Origin: an uncultured Fidelibacterota bacterium
GTDB taxonomy: Bacteria; Marinisomatota; Marinisomatia; Marinisomatales; TCS55
Length of the DNA: 34,271 nt
Assembly (NCBI GenBank): GCA_913046805.1
Contig: CAJWTA010000004.1
Coordinates: forward strand, 1-34,271
Direction of reading: 5' to 3'
Numbering within the stretch: position 1 is the stretch's first letter; each line of letters opens with the position of its first letter. Below the pieces are notes generated by a model, which saw nothing but the letters and a program-made list of their open reading frames with translations, was not told the DNA's origin and ran no database searches. Shown piece after piece: positions 6,253 through 14,260 of this stretch. Position numbers and translations under genes: made by a program.

Positions 6253-6267
6253 AGCATTTAGCAATTT

Positions 6268-6295
6268 AAAACCCTCTATTTTAGAGGGTTTTTTT
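6268..6295 (+). terminator. Intrinsic terminator after the sigma operon
   Basis: AAACCCTCTA (6268-6277) pairs with TAGAGGGTTT (6282-6291) around a short loop, followed by a T-run to 6295. It closes the three-gene sigma operon 16 bases after the last stop codon. Confidence 0.92.
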
Positions 6296-6331
6296 GTATG
6301 ATGATATTCAATCAGTTGGCTAATTTAAGTT

Positions 6332-7408
6332 GTGAATACGATATACAATTTTAGCGCAGGCCCTGCCATGCTTCATCCTTCAGTTGTTAAGGCAACTTCA
6401 GATGCAACGGTTGAATTTAAGGACACCGGGATGAGTTTAATGGAGATGAGTCATCGTTCACAACCAGTGGTGGATATGGTTATTGAAACCGAGCATCTGG
6501 TGCGCAAGCTATTGAAATTGACCGATGACTTCAGAGTTTTGTTCTTACAAGGCGGTGCTTCATTGCAATTTTGTATGATTCCTATGAACCTCCTCCGAAA
6601 AGATCAAACGGCAGATTATACGAATACCGGTACTTGGTCTCAAAAAGCTATAAATGAAGCAAAAATATATGGAAATGTTAATGTTGTCTCCTCATCTAAA
6701 GAATCGAATTATACTCACATACCCAAAGAATTCGATCAATCAGATAATGCGAGGTATTTACATTTAACATCGAACAATACCATTTATGGAACTCAGTGGA
6801 GTTCATTCCCTAAACCGAAAAATGAAACCTCTTTCTTGGTTGCAGATATGTCATCAGATATTTTTAGCAGAGAATTTGATATTAGCGATTTTGGTTTGAT
6901 TTATGCTGGAGCACAAAAAAATATTGGACCGGCAGGCGTAACTCTCGTAATAATCAAAGAAAGTATACTTAAAAATATTCCAAAAGAAATTCCTACAATG
7001 ATGCAATACAAGACGCACATTAAAAAAGAATCAATGTTCAACACTCCTCCCGTAATGAGTATTTATGCTGTTAATCGCAGTTTATACTGGCTCGATTCAA
7101 TTGGTGGTGTTTCTGAGATGGAGACTAAAAATAGAGCAAAGGCAAAAAAATTATATGAGGAAATAGAGCGCAATTCCTTGTTTAGGTGTCCTGTGAATCA
7201 AGATGATCGCTCAATAATGAATATTCCATTTGTTTTCAATGATAACCTCGAAGAGCTCCCGTTTTTAGAGTTTTGCAAAGATAGAGGTTTGTATTCGTTA
7301 AAAGGACATAGGTCTGTAGGGGGGTTTCGAGCTTCAATCTACAACGCAATGCCTGAAGCAGGTGTTGATGCTTTGGTTCAGGCAATGCAAGATTATGAGT
7401 TTAAATGA
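6332..7408 (+). CDS. serC: Phosphoserine aminotransferase
   Basis: 358 residues, full length for class V PLP aminotransferase SerC. It converts 3-phosphohydroxypyruvate and glutamate to phosphoserine in serine synthesis, and the related 3-amino-2-oxo-4-phosphohydroxybutanoate step in PLP synthesis. Diagnostic features are NFSAGPAMLHP (6-16), EMSHRS (38-43, substrate phosphate binding), LQGGASLQF (72-80, PLP phosphate binding), the PLP aldimine Lys 196 in YAGAQKNIGPAG, and the final SLKGHRSVGGFRASIYNAMP. The start is GTG 6332, which gives the conserved YNFSAGP immediately after the N-terminus. No serA or serB lies in this window. The gene appears monocistronic, between a terminator and a convergent msrA. 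Confidence 0.97.
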   Translation: MNTIYNFSAGPAMLHPSVVKATSDATVEFKDTGMSLMEMSHRSQPVVDMVIETEHLVRKLLKLTDDFRVLFLQGGASLQFCMIPMNLLRKDQTADYTNTGTWSQKAINEAKIYGNVNVVSSSKESNYTHIPKEFDQSDNARYLHLTSNNTIYGTQWSSFPKPKNETSFLVADMSSDIFSREFDISDFGLIYAGAQKNIGPAGVTLVIIKESILKNIPKEIPTMMQYKTHIKKESMFNTPPVMSIYAVNRSLYWLDSIGGVSEMETKNRAKAKKLYEEIERNSLFRCPVNQDDRSIMNIPFVFNDNLEELPFLEFCKDRGLYSLKGHRSVGGFRASIYNAMPEAGVDALVQAMQDYEFK

Positions 7409-7437
7409 AGTGTATATAGTTCAGTAGGGATTTCAGA

Positions 7438-7475
7438 AATAATTAATCGAAGAGTTTGAAGTCTGATTAATTATT
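7438..7475. terminator. AT-rich inverted repeat between convergent serC and msrA
   Basis: AATAATTAATC (7438-7448) and GATTAATTATT (7465-7475) are perfect 11-bp inverted repeats with a 16-base loop, lying between two converging genes and touching the msrA stop codon. Position suggests a bidirectional terminator, but the stem is almost all A/T and no clear T-run follows on either strand. Confidence 0.4.
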
Positions 7476-8088
7476 ATTCATCCCACAGTCCTTTTTTACC
7501 AAGTTTTTTTATCTTGGGACGAATAACAAAAGCACAATAGGGAGCGTTGGGATTATTTTCATAGTAATCTTGATGATATCCTTCAGCCAAATAAAATTTA
7601 TCCAATTCTTTAACTTCAGTAGTAATAGGATCATCAAACATCTTAGCAGCTTTCTTCAAGGCCAATTGTGTAGACTTTTTTTGCGACTCATTTATATAAT
7701 ATATGGCTGATCGGTACTGGGTACCAACATCAGCTCCTTGACGATTCAAGGTCGTTGGGTCATGCGCTTGCCAGAATATGTCAAGCAATTCATCATATGT
7801 TACCGCGCTAGGGTCAAAAATGATTTTGCAAACTTCAGCATGTCCAGTTTTACCCGATGTAACTTCTTTGTAAGTGGGATTTTTTGTTTGACCACCTGCA
7901 TAACCTGAAACTACTTCGCTAACACCATCTATTCTTTCAAAAACAGCTTCAACGCACCAAAAACAACCTCCACCAAAAATTGCATATTCAGTATTATCTT
8001 TTGACATCTTTGAACCTTTCTTGTTTTGACCTAAAGCTAAGTTAAAAAGTAAGAATAGTGATAGAGCGTATGTTAAATATTTATTCAA
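7474..8088 (-). CDS. msrA: Exported peptide-methionine (S)-S-oxide reductase
   Basis: 204 residues. A signal sequence covers 1-20 (YLTYALSLFLLFNLALG), so the enzyme is probably periplasmic or membrane-tethered. MsrA reduces methionine-S-sulfoxide in damaged proteins. The catalytic motif GGGCFWCVEAVF (39-50) has the active Cys at 42, followed by GVSEVVSGYAGG, the TGHAEV strand, and FWQAHDPTTLNRQGADVGTQ, all MsrA hallmarks. The protein lacks an MsrB domain, and no msrB lies nearby. The gene starts 8 bases after pntB ends on the same strand, so it is likely the last gene of the pnt operon. Linking an NADPH-generating enzyme to a repair enzyme whose electrons come from NADPH via thioredoxin makes sense, though a dedicated electron route across the membrane is not visible here. 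Confidence 0.95.
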   Translation of the reverse strand: MNKYLTYALSLFLLFNLALGQNKKGSKMSKDNTEYAIFGGGCFWCVEAVFERIDGVSEVVSGYAGGQTKNPTYKEVTSGKTGHAEVCKIIFDPSAVTYDELLDIFWQAHDPTTLNRQGADVGTQYRSAIYYINESQKKSTQLALKKAAKMFDDPITTEVKELDKFYLAEGYHQDYYENNPNAPYCAFVIRPKIKKLGKKGLWDE

Positions 8089-8096
8089 ATTTTTCT

Positions 8097-9476
8097 TTAC
8101 AGTTCTTTTAGGTCTTTATGTAGAGTATTTAACATTTCTTTTGCGTCCCCAAAAACCATAACGGTATTTTCAAAGCCAAACAACTCATTTTGAATACCTG
8201 CAAATCCTGGATTCATTGTACGCTTGTTGACAATAACTGTTCTTGACTTATCGACATCGAGTATAGGCATTCCGAAAATAGGGCTAGAGTTATCGTGACG
8301 TGCTGCTGGATTTACTACATCATTCGCACCCAACACGATCGCCACGTCACAGTCTTCAAACTCGGGGTTTATCTCGTCAAGATCTTTTAAAAGTTCATAT
8401 GGGATATTTGCCTCTGCTAAAAGCACATTCATATGACCAGGCATTCTTCCAGCAACTGGATGTATAGCATATAAAACTTTTTTACCCATGGATTCTAATT
8501 GCTCTGCTACCTCTCTAACAGCATGCTGTGCTTGCGCAACTGCTAATCCATACCCAGGAACTACAATAACTTTATCGGCTGCATCTAGTATCATAGCTGC
8601 TTCGTCCGTTGTTGATGATTTAATGCTTATTTGTTTTGCTTCAGATGATCCTTCTTCTGAGCTTAAACCAACAGCTCCAAAAATGACGTTAGAAAGCGAT
8701 CTATTCATTCCTTTGCACATAATATTTGTAAGTATTAGTCCAGATGCACCAACAAGCGCTCCTGCAATTATCAAACCATTATTCATTAAAACAAAACCAG
8801 TAGCTGAAGCAGCAATGCCAGAGTAGGAATTTAGTAGAGAAATAACCACAGGCATATCAGCTCCGCCAATAGGAATAGTCAGCGTAATTCCTATTAGTGC
8901 AGATAAGGCAATCACAACATAAAAAGCATTTATTTCATTAGCACCACCACTAATCGTGTAGAAACCAAAACCGATCAAGCCAATCATTATAATTGCATTA
9001 AGGACTTGTTGGCCTTTGAAAACAATTGGCTGCCCACTTATAAAGCCTTGTAACTTCCCAAAAGCAATGAAGCTACCAGTCAATGTTAAAGTTCCAATGA
9101 AAATCGATAAGATGATTGTTGTAACCAAAAAAGTGGATTGGTCAGCAGTTCCGTATTTTGAAAAATACTCTGCTGTTGCAACAAGCGCGGAAGCACCACC
9201 ACCGAAACCATTAAAAATTGCAACCATTTGAGGCATCTGCGTCATTTCAACGCGCAAAGCAAATGTAGCCCCAAGAATGGACCCAATAATCATTCCAATG
9301 GCTATTAGCTTATAATCTATTCCTCCAAACGAGGTAACAGTTGCTACAATAGCTATCAGCATACCGATAGATGCTAAAGCATTCCCCGTTCTTGCAGTTT
9401 TTGGTGAGCTTAATCTCTTGATGCCAAGTATAAAAAGAACTGCAGCTGCAACGTAAAATAAGTTTGTGTAGTCCAT
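8097..9476 (-). CDS. pntB: Proton-translocating NAD(P) transhydrogenase subunit beta
   Basis: 459 residues. PntB supplies most membrane helices of domain II (about 5-270) and the NADP(H)-binding domain III (about 285-459). With PntA it transfers hydride from NADH to NADP+, driven by proton entry. Domain III shows VIVVPGYGLAVAQAQHAV (303-320, dinucleotide-binding loop), HPVAGRMPGHMNVLLAEA (339-356) and VLGANDVVNPAA (381-392), followed by VNKRTMNPGFAGIQN. In the channel region Asn 89 (IFNGFGG) sits where, from memory, E. coli PntB has the proton-path His 91; Thermus-type enzymes also have Asn there. It is second to last in a four-gene reverse operon, 5 bases after pntAB. Confidence 0.97.
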   Translation of the reverse strand: MDYTNLFYVAAAVLFILGIKRLSSPKTARTGNALASIGMLIAIVATVTSFGGIDYKLIAIGMIIGSILGATFALRVEMTQMPQMVAIFNGFGGGASALVATAEYFSKYGTADQSTFLVTTIILSIFIGTLTLTGSFIAFGKLQGFISGQPIVFKGQQVLNAIIMIGLIGFGFYTISGGANEINAFYVVIALSALIGITLTIPIGGADMPVVISLLNSYSGIAASATGFVLMNNGLIIAGALVGASGLILTNIMCKGMNRSLSNVIFGAVGLSSEEGSSEAKQISIKSSTTDEAAMILDAADKVIVVPGYGLAVAQAQHAVREVAEQLESMGKKVLYAIHPVAGRMPGHMNVLLAEANIPYELLKDLDEINPEFEDCDVAIVLGANDVVNPAARHDNSSPIFGMPILDVDKSRTVIVNKRTMNPGFAGIQNELFGFENTVMVFGDAKEMLNTLHKDLKEL

Positions 9477-9481
9477 AATAA

Positions 9482-9751
9482 TTATTTCCGTTTGAACATT
9501 TTTAGCATTCTATCTGTCACCATAAATCCACCCACACAATTAACGGTAGCAAAAACTACCGCCACTAGACCGAGCCACGTGCCTATCTCGCCATCAATTT
9601 TTGTGGATATAATGGCTCCAACGATCGCAATACCTGATATGGCATTTGATCCCGACATTAGTGGAGTGTGCAAAGTAGGTGGAACCTTTGTTATAATTTC
9701 AAAACCAACAAATATCGCCAAAATGAAAACAGTAATAATATTAATATCCAT
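9482..9751 (-). CDS. pntAB: NAD(P) transhydrogenase subunit alpha, membrane part
   Basis: 89 residues with three hydrophobic helices (about 4-20, 36-50 and 57-80). In E. coli this segment is the C-terminal part of PntA; here it is a separate polypeptide, as in Rhodospirillum and Thermus. The conserved stretch TPLMSGSNAISGIAIVGA (29-46) is the family signature. It contributes helices to the proton channel beside PntB. Two bases separate it from pntAA upstream and five from pntB downstream, so the three subunits are co-translated. Confidence 0.95.
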   Translation of the reverse strand: MDINIITVFILAIFVGFEIITKVPPTLHTPLMSGSNAISGIAIVGAIISTKIDGEIGTWLGLVAVVFATVNCVGGFMVTDRMLKMFKRK

Positions 9752-9753
9752 AT

Positions 9754-10890
9754 TTAATCCTTGTTAACAGCTTCTTGAGTGGGTTTATGGGTTATTTTTC
9801 CTTGATAAGTGAAAATCGAACCCGAAATGATTTCATCATCCATATCAATCTCAATAGCACCTTCTTTTGTCATATGAGAAATAAAAGTTGAAATATTCTT
9901 TGCATAGAGCTGAGATGAATGTACTTGCATAGATGAGGGAAGGTTGAGTGTACCATCAATGATAACACCATTTTTATTTGTGATTTCACCAGAAATTGTA
10001 TCTTGACAATTGCCACCGTTTTCAGCTGCAAGATCGATAATAACCGACCCTTTTTTCATGCTATCTACCATGGTGCTTGGAATTAGAAGAGGGGCTGGTC
10101 TTCCTGGAATGAGTGCAGTCGTTATTACTAGGTCAGACTTAGATATATGCTCTTTCATGAGAGCTTGCTGTTTTTCTTTATATTCATCCGAAGTTTCTTT
10201 GGCATAGCCACCCTCACCAACGCCGTCTGTCTCGTCACTTTCAACCTCAACAAATTTTGCACCAAGTGACTCAACCTGTTCTTTTACTTCAGGTCGTACA
10301 TCGAACGCTTCGACTTGAGCGCCTAGTCGTTTTGCTGTAGCAATAGCTTGTAATCCAGCAACACCCGCTCCAACAATTAACACTTTAGCAGGAGGTATGG
10401 TGCCGGCTGCCGTCATCAATAAAGGCATATAAACAGGAAGGTGCATCGCGCCGCTTAGCACTGCTTTATAGCCAGCTACATTGGCCTGCGAACTCAAAGC
10501 ATCCATACTTTGAGCAAGCGTGGTTCTTGGTATCAAGTGCATTGAGAAAGCAGAAATATTTTTTTCGGCTAATTTTTTAACAACATCAATATCGCGCGTA
10601 GTTTGAATCAATGAGATGTAGGAAGAGCCATTTTTAAGTTTTTCTACCTCATCTAGTGTCGCAGTTGCTACCTTTATAACCAAATCGGAGCTGGAGAGAA
10701 TCGATGCAGCGTCAGGCACTATCTTTGCTCCGGATTCCTCATAATCGCTATCAGAAATAAAAGACAATTCGCCGGCACCGGATTGAATATGGACCTCTAA
10801 ATTTGACTTGAGAAGGTCTTTAACAGTTTGCGGTGTTATGGCAACACGATTTTCACCATCTAGGATTTCTTTTAGTACTCCAACTATCAT
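9754..10890 (-). CDS. pntAA: NAD(P) transhydrogenase subunit alpha, soluble NAD(H)-binding domain I
   Basis: 378 residues, corresponding to soluble domain I of PntA, which binds NAD(H) on the cytoplasmic side. The N-terminal half starts with GVLKEILDGENRVAITPQTV, the alanine-dehydrogenase/PNT signature. PRTTLAQSMDALSSQANVAG (121-140) holds the loop contacting NAD(H) and domain III. The Rossmann core is VLIVGAGVAGLQAIATAKRLG (170-190), with Asp 197 in EAFDVRPEV expected to bind the NAD ribose. The mobile loop region GEGGYAKETSDEYKEKQ follows. The start codon is ATG at 10890, preceded on its own strand by AGGAT. It is the first gene of the reverse operon pntAA-pntAB-pntB-msrA and diverges from the lipoprotein gene at 11003. 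Confidence 0.97.
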   Translation of the reverse strand: MIVGVLKEILDGENRVAITPQTVKDLLKSNLEVHIQSGAGELSFISDSDYEESGAKIVPDAASILSSSDLVIKVATATLDEVEKLKNGSSYISLIQTTRDIDVVKKLAEKNISAFSMHLIPRTTLAQSMDALSSQANVAGYKAVLSGAMHLPVYMPLLMTAAGTIPPAKVLIVGAGVAGLQAIATAKRLGAQVEAFDVRPEVKEQVESLGAKFVEVESDETDGVGEGGYAKETSDEYKEKQQALMKEHISKSDLVITTALIPGRPAPLLIPSTMVDSMKKGSVIIDLAAENGGNCQDTISGEITNKNGVIIDGTLNLPSSMQVHSSQLYAKNISTFISHMTKEGAIEIDMDDEIISGSIFTYQGKITHKPTQEAVNKD

Positions 10891-10907
10891 TATGTATCCT
10901 GTAAATA

Positions 10908-10929
10908 ATTATAAATTTCAGCCCTGAAT
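10908..10929 (-). promoter_or_regulatory. Candidate -10 with overlapping palindrome upstream of pntAA
   Basis: Read on the reverse strand, TATAAT (10908-10913) is a perfect -10 box about 18 bases before the pntAA ATG. Just upstream lies the near-palindrome TTTCAGCCCTGAAT (10916-10929), positioned in the spacer where an operator could act. No good -35 is visible. A very similar palindrome occurs in the groES leader (16040-16053). Confidence 0.35.
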
Positions 10930-11002
10930 TTAATTAATTATTTATATATAACTTCAAATGATTAAACATTTTCCCAATGCTATAAGATTGCTAATTTTGA
11001 AT

Positions 11003-12529
11003 ATGCGTAAAACCAATACTATAATACTCTTTACTCTAGTTTTTGCTGGATGCTCTCTGTCTACTAAGATAGTTGAAAGCCACCCTAACAATGTCAAAAA
11101 ATCAACTGAGATATATAATGGAAAAATCTTTGGCTCCAAGTTAATTAAAAAAACTTCTTATTATTCGAGCGGTCGCATTCAGTCAGAAACCAATTACTCT
11201 AACAATAAAAAGCACGGAAAACATATTTCATTTCATGAAAATGGGAAAATTGCTGTTTTAGGAAAATATAAGCTGGGATTGCGATCTGGTAAATGGAAAT
11301 GGAAAGATAAAAACGGTAAGGTAGATTCTATTTATACTTTTAAAAACGATAGATATCATGGCAAAAATGAAAATTATTTTAATGGCGTCCTTCAAATATC
11401 GCAACGTTACCGCGAAGGAATGATGGATGGAAAATTTATTGAATATACTGAGCTGGGGATGGTTAAGTCGAAAGGAGCGTATCAAAACAATCTACCTTAT
11501 GGCAAGTGGGAGTGGTTTGATGGTAATAAAAAAATCCAGAGAATAATAAATTATAAAAATGGGGTAAAAGATGGAGGATTTAAAATTTATACTGGTAATG
11601 ATTTGACTTTGAGTGGTACCTATTTACAAGACAAGCGTCACAAAACCTGGAAATGGCATGACTCCAATGGTAAGCTTGATTCTGTAGCCAATTATTATTC
11701 TGGAAATCTTAATGGAGAATATAAGGTATGGCATGATAATGGGAAGCTGAGCGTTTCAGGACTCTTTGCCAATAATAAATTCAACGGAGAATGGAAGTGG
11801 TTTTCCGAAGATGGTCGAATTGATTCAATGAAGACTATGAGCGGTGGATTATTAGATGGACCTTCAAGGCTCTATTTTAAAAATGGGCAGATGAAAGAGC
11901 AGTCCTTCTATAAGCTCGGTAAATTAGATGGCATCAAAGATACTTATTATATTTCAGGACAGTTAAAAGATAGAACTGAGTATCGTCTAGATGAGAAAAT
12001 GGGTCCATTTGAAATATGGACTTCAAGCGGACAACTGGAAGAGCGGGGTACTTTTCTTAAAAATCAATACCATGGAATAATTCAAAGAAACTATTCAACG
12101 GGATTGCTAGCATCTGCATCAACCTACAGTAGAGGTGAGTTGGAAGGTATTTCACAGATATTTTCTCCATCAAATTTTTTAAAAAAGGAATCTTTCTTTA
12201 GTTCAAACAGTGAAATTGCAAGGTTAGAATATCATGACAATGGAAGATTCAAGCGTGTTCTTATATTCAACAATGAAGACATCGTTTATGAACGCAAATG
12301 GAATATCGATGGTTTTGAAATTACCGATCAAAATTTTATTACTGGCACAAGAACACAGTCTGACTACTATCTGTCAGGCCAATTAAAATATGAATGTGTA
12401 TATAAAAACGATCTAAAGCATGGTGTCGAGTGGTGGTTTGGAGAAGACCGTAATCCCACAAAAATAAACCTTTTTAATAATGGAAATAAAATAATTTCAC
12501 ATGAGCTTTCATATATTGATAATGATTAA
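11003..12529 (+). CDS. Lipoprotein built of MORN-type (YwqK-like) repeats
   Basis: 508 residues from ATG 11003. An upstream ATG at 10958 would put 15 extra residues before the signal and is less likely. The signal NTIILFTLVFAGC gives a lipidated Cys at about 16. From about residue 45 to the end the chain is a solenoid of about 20-25-residue units of the type NGKxxxxGxYKxGxxxGxWKW. Adjacent units form a larger 46-48-residue period, alternating GKWKWKDKNGKVDSI-like and GEYKVWHDNGKLSVSG-like halves, clearest between residues 70 and 290. The Pfam MORN_2 repeat is the nearest family, often labelled YwqK antitoxin. No toxin partner is adjacent, so a surface-exposed binding scaffold is more plausible. 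Function unknown. Confidence 0.8.
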   Translation: MRKTNTIILFTLVFAGCSLSTKIVESHPNNVKKSTEIYNGKIFGSKLIKKTSYYSSGRIQSETNYSNNKKHGKHISFHENGKIAVLGKYKLGLRSGKWKWKDKNGKVDSIYTFKNDRYHGKNENYFNGVLQISQRYREGMMDGKFIEYTELGMVKSKGAYQNNLPYGKWEWFDGNKKIQRIINYKNGVKDGGFKIYTGNDLTLSGTYLQDKRHKTWKWHDSNGKLDSVANYYSGNLNGEYKVWHDNGKLSVSGLFANNKFNGEWKWFSEDGRIDSMKTMSGGLLDGPSRLYFKNGQMKEQSFYKLGKLDGIKDTYYISGQLKDRTEYRLDEKMGPFEIWTSSGQLEERGTFLKNQYHGIIQRNYSTGLLASASTYSRGELEGISQIFSPSNFLKKESFFSSNSEIARLEYHDNGRFKRVLIFNNEDIVYERKWNIDGFEITDQNFITGTRTQSDYYLSGQLKYECVYKNDLKHGVEWWFGEDRNPTKINLFNNGNKIISHELSYIDND

Positions 12530-12553
12530 TATTAAAGCTGTAAATTAACCTCT

Positions 12554-12931
12554 ATGGATAAATACACTACCTGGATAATAACCGGATCAATATTTGCTGC
12601 ACTCGCTGTACTTTTTGGCGCATTTGGAGCGCATGGTCTCAAATCAAGGGTATCGGCGGAGGATCTATTAATATTTGAAACAGGTGTTCGCTATCAGATG
12701 TATCACGCATTAGCCCTATTAGTTTTGGGCTTAATAGCAATGAATTCAGCTGTAAATTTCTCCTCGCTTCCCTTTATCTTATTTGTTTCAGGAATCGTTG
12801 TTTTTTCTGGAACATTGTATCTAATTCCTTTAACTGGTTTGCGTTGGCTTGGTGCAATTACACCAATAGGTGGAACTGCGTTAATTGCTGGTTGGATAGC
12901 TCTGATTTATAACCTTATCAGATCGCAATAA
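12554..12931 (+). CDS. DUF423 (YgdD-like) small membrane protein
   Basis: 125 residues with four membrane helices. The family signature FGAFGAHGLKSRVS (22-35) lies after helix 1 and ETGVRYQMYHALALLVLG (42-59) leads into helix 2. RWLGAITPIGGTALIAGW marks helix 4. These identify the DUF423/YgdD family, whose function is not established. The stop codon is directly followed by the ATG of the amino-acid permease gene, so the two are co-translated. Confidence 0.93.
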   Translation: MDKYTTWIITGSIFAALAVLFGAFGAHGLKSRVSAEDLLIFETGVRYQMYHALALLVLGLIAMNSAVNFSSLPFILFVSGIVVFSGTLYLIPLTGLRWLGAITPIGGTALIAGWIALIYNLIRSQ

Positions 12932-14260
12932 ATGTCAGAATCTAGAAGAGTCCTCGGTGTCTTTGATGCAACATCGATGGTAACAGGTAACATGATCGGC
13001 TCAGGCATTTTTTTACTTGTTGGTTTTGCAGCGGAACCTGTATCAGGAAACCTATCTCTCATTTTAGCTTGGGTCATTGGAGGACTTATGGCTCTAATGG
13101 GTGCTTTTTGTATTGCCGAGCTCTCAACAAGATTTCCACAGACTGGTGGCGATTTCATTTATTTGCACAAAGTATACGGACCGTTTCCATCTTTTCTGTA
13201 TGGTTGGATGAGTTTAGTGATATTTCAGACCGGATCGACAGCAGTACTGGCATCATTTAGTGCAAAATATTTACTACAATTCGCTCCACAATTGCAATTT
13301 TTATCCGTACCAGGATTGGCTTCGTTGATCCTAATATTTTTTACAACAATCCATTGTTTTAAAGTTCAAATAGGTTCACGATTTCAATCTATATTGACAA
13401 TTATCAAAGTACTTGGAATCTTTCTAATGGTTTTCCTTCTTTTGAGTACCCAACCGGTCAATTCTCCAGCTCCAATACTAGATACCAATCCAAGCAATCC
13501 TTATCTTGGTTTTTCTAGGGCGTTAACCCCAATATTTTTTGCATACACTGGTTGGAATTGTGCTGGATACATAGCAGGTGAAATATCTAATCCCAGAAAA
13601 ACACTCCCAATCGCGCTGATCGGCGGAACATTCATAACGACAATTATATACGCTATTGTAAATTATTCCTTTATCAATACTTTAGGTCTCGAGAATATGA
13701 AAGGCCAGGAAATGGTTCCACTGCAGGCGTTGAACTCTGTAGGCGCAAGCCATTGGTCTGGTTTTTTATCGCTACTGATTTTACTAAGCGTTATGAGTTC
13801 ACTTTCCATTCATACTCAAACCGCTGCTACTCGAGTAATTCAAGCGATGGGTCAACAGGGAATATTTTTTAAATTTATCGGCAAAACCAGTCCGCGTTTT
13901 TACACTCCTGTAAATGCCCTAATGGTTCAAGCAGCTTGGACCATTGGTTTGATGTTTTTACTGGATATTGAAAACTTGGTCGATTCTACCACTGTGGTAA
14001 TGATAATGTTTTCTGCATTGTCAATTTCAACGCTATTTAAAATAGATAGATCAACAAAGGATGCATCAATATACAAAATTCCATTTTTTCCCTTAATACC
14101 TTTGATCTACATAATCAGTGCAATTTTTATTTGCTGGGGCGTAATTCAGTATCATTTGAGTCAAAACAGTTATTTACCATTCTGGGGATTATTTTTTTTA
14201 ATTTCAGGATCGATAATTTTTTATATATGGAGGAAGTTTTACGATAATGAGCAGACTTGA
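12932..14260 (+). CDS. APC-superfamily amino-acid permease
   Basis: 442 residues with about 12 membrane helices. The first helix motif VTGNMIGSGIFLLVG (17-31) carries the GxGIF substrate-backbone-binding break of the APC fold. ELSTRFPQTGGDFIYLHKVYGP is the conserved loop after helix 2, and FFAYTGWNCAGYIAGEISNP is the helix 6 region that also binds the substrate. The overall look is closest to the LAT/SteT-like exchangers. Substrate cannot be fixed. The gene overlaps ahcY by 14 bases, and an amino-acid carrier coupled to SAH hydrolase suggests transport within the methionine/homocysteine or serine pool, which is inference. Confidence 0.9.
   Translation: MSESRRVLGVFDATSMVTGNMIGSGIFLLVGFAAEPVSGNLSLILAWVIGGLMALMGAFCIAELSTRFPQTGGDFIYLHKVYGPFPSFLYGWMSLVIFQTGSTAVLASFSAKYLLQFAPQLQFLSVPGLASLILIFFTTIHCFKVQIGSRFQSILTIIKVLGIFLMVFLLLSTQPVNSPAPILDTNPSNPYLGFSRALTPIFFAYTGWNCAGYIAGEISNPRKTLPIALIGGTFITTIIYAIVNYSFINTLGLENMKGQEMVPLQALNSVGASHWSGFLSLLILLSVMSSLSIHTQTAATRVIQAMGQQGIFFKFIGKTSPRFYTPVNALMVQAAWTIGLMFLLDIENLVDSTTVVMIMFSALSISTLFKIDRSTKDASIYKIPFFPLIPLIYIISAIFICWGVIQYHLSQNSYLPFWGLFFLISGSIIFYIWRKFYDNEQT

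Noticed and set aside
7438..7475. Strong bidirectional terminator between serC and msrA
   Set aside because: The 11-bp stem is nearly all A/T and has no T-run; kept only as a weak candidate.
11003..12529. YwqK antitoxin function
   Set aside because: No toxin-like partner gene is adjacent and the protein is an exported lipoprotein, so the family label is not informative here.
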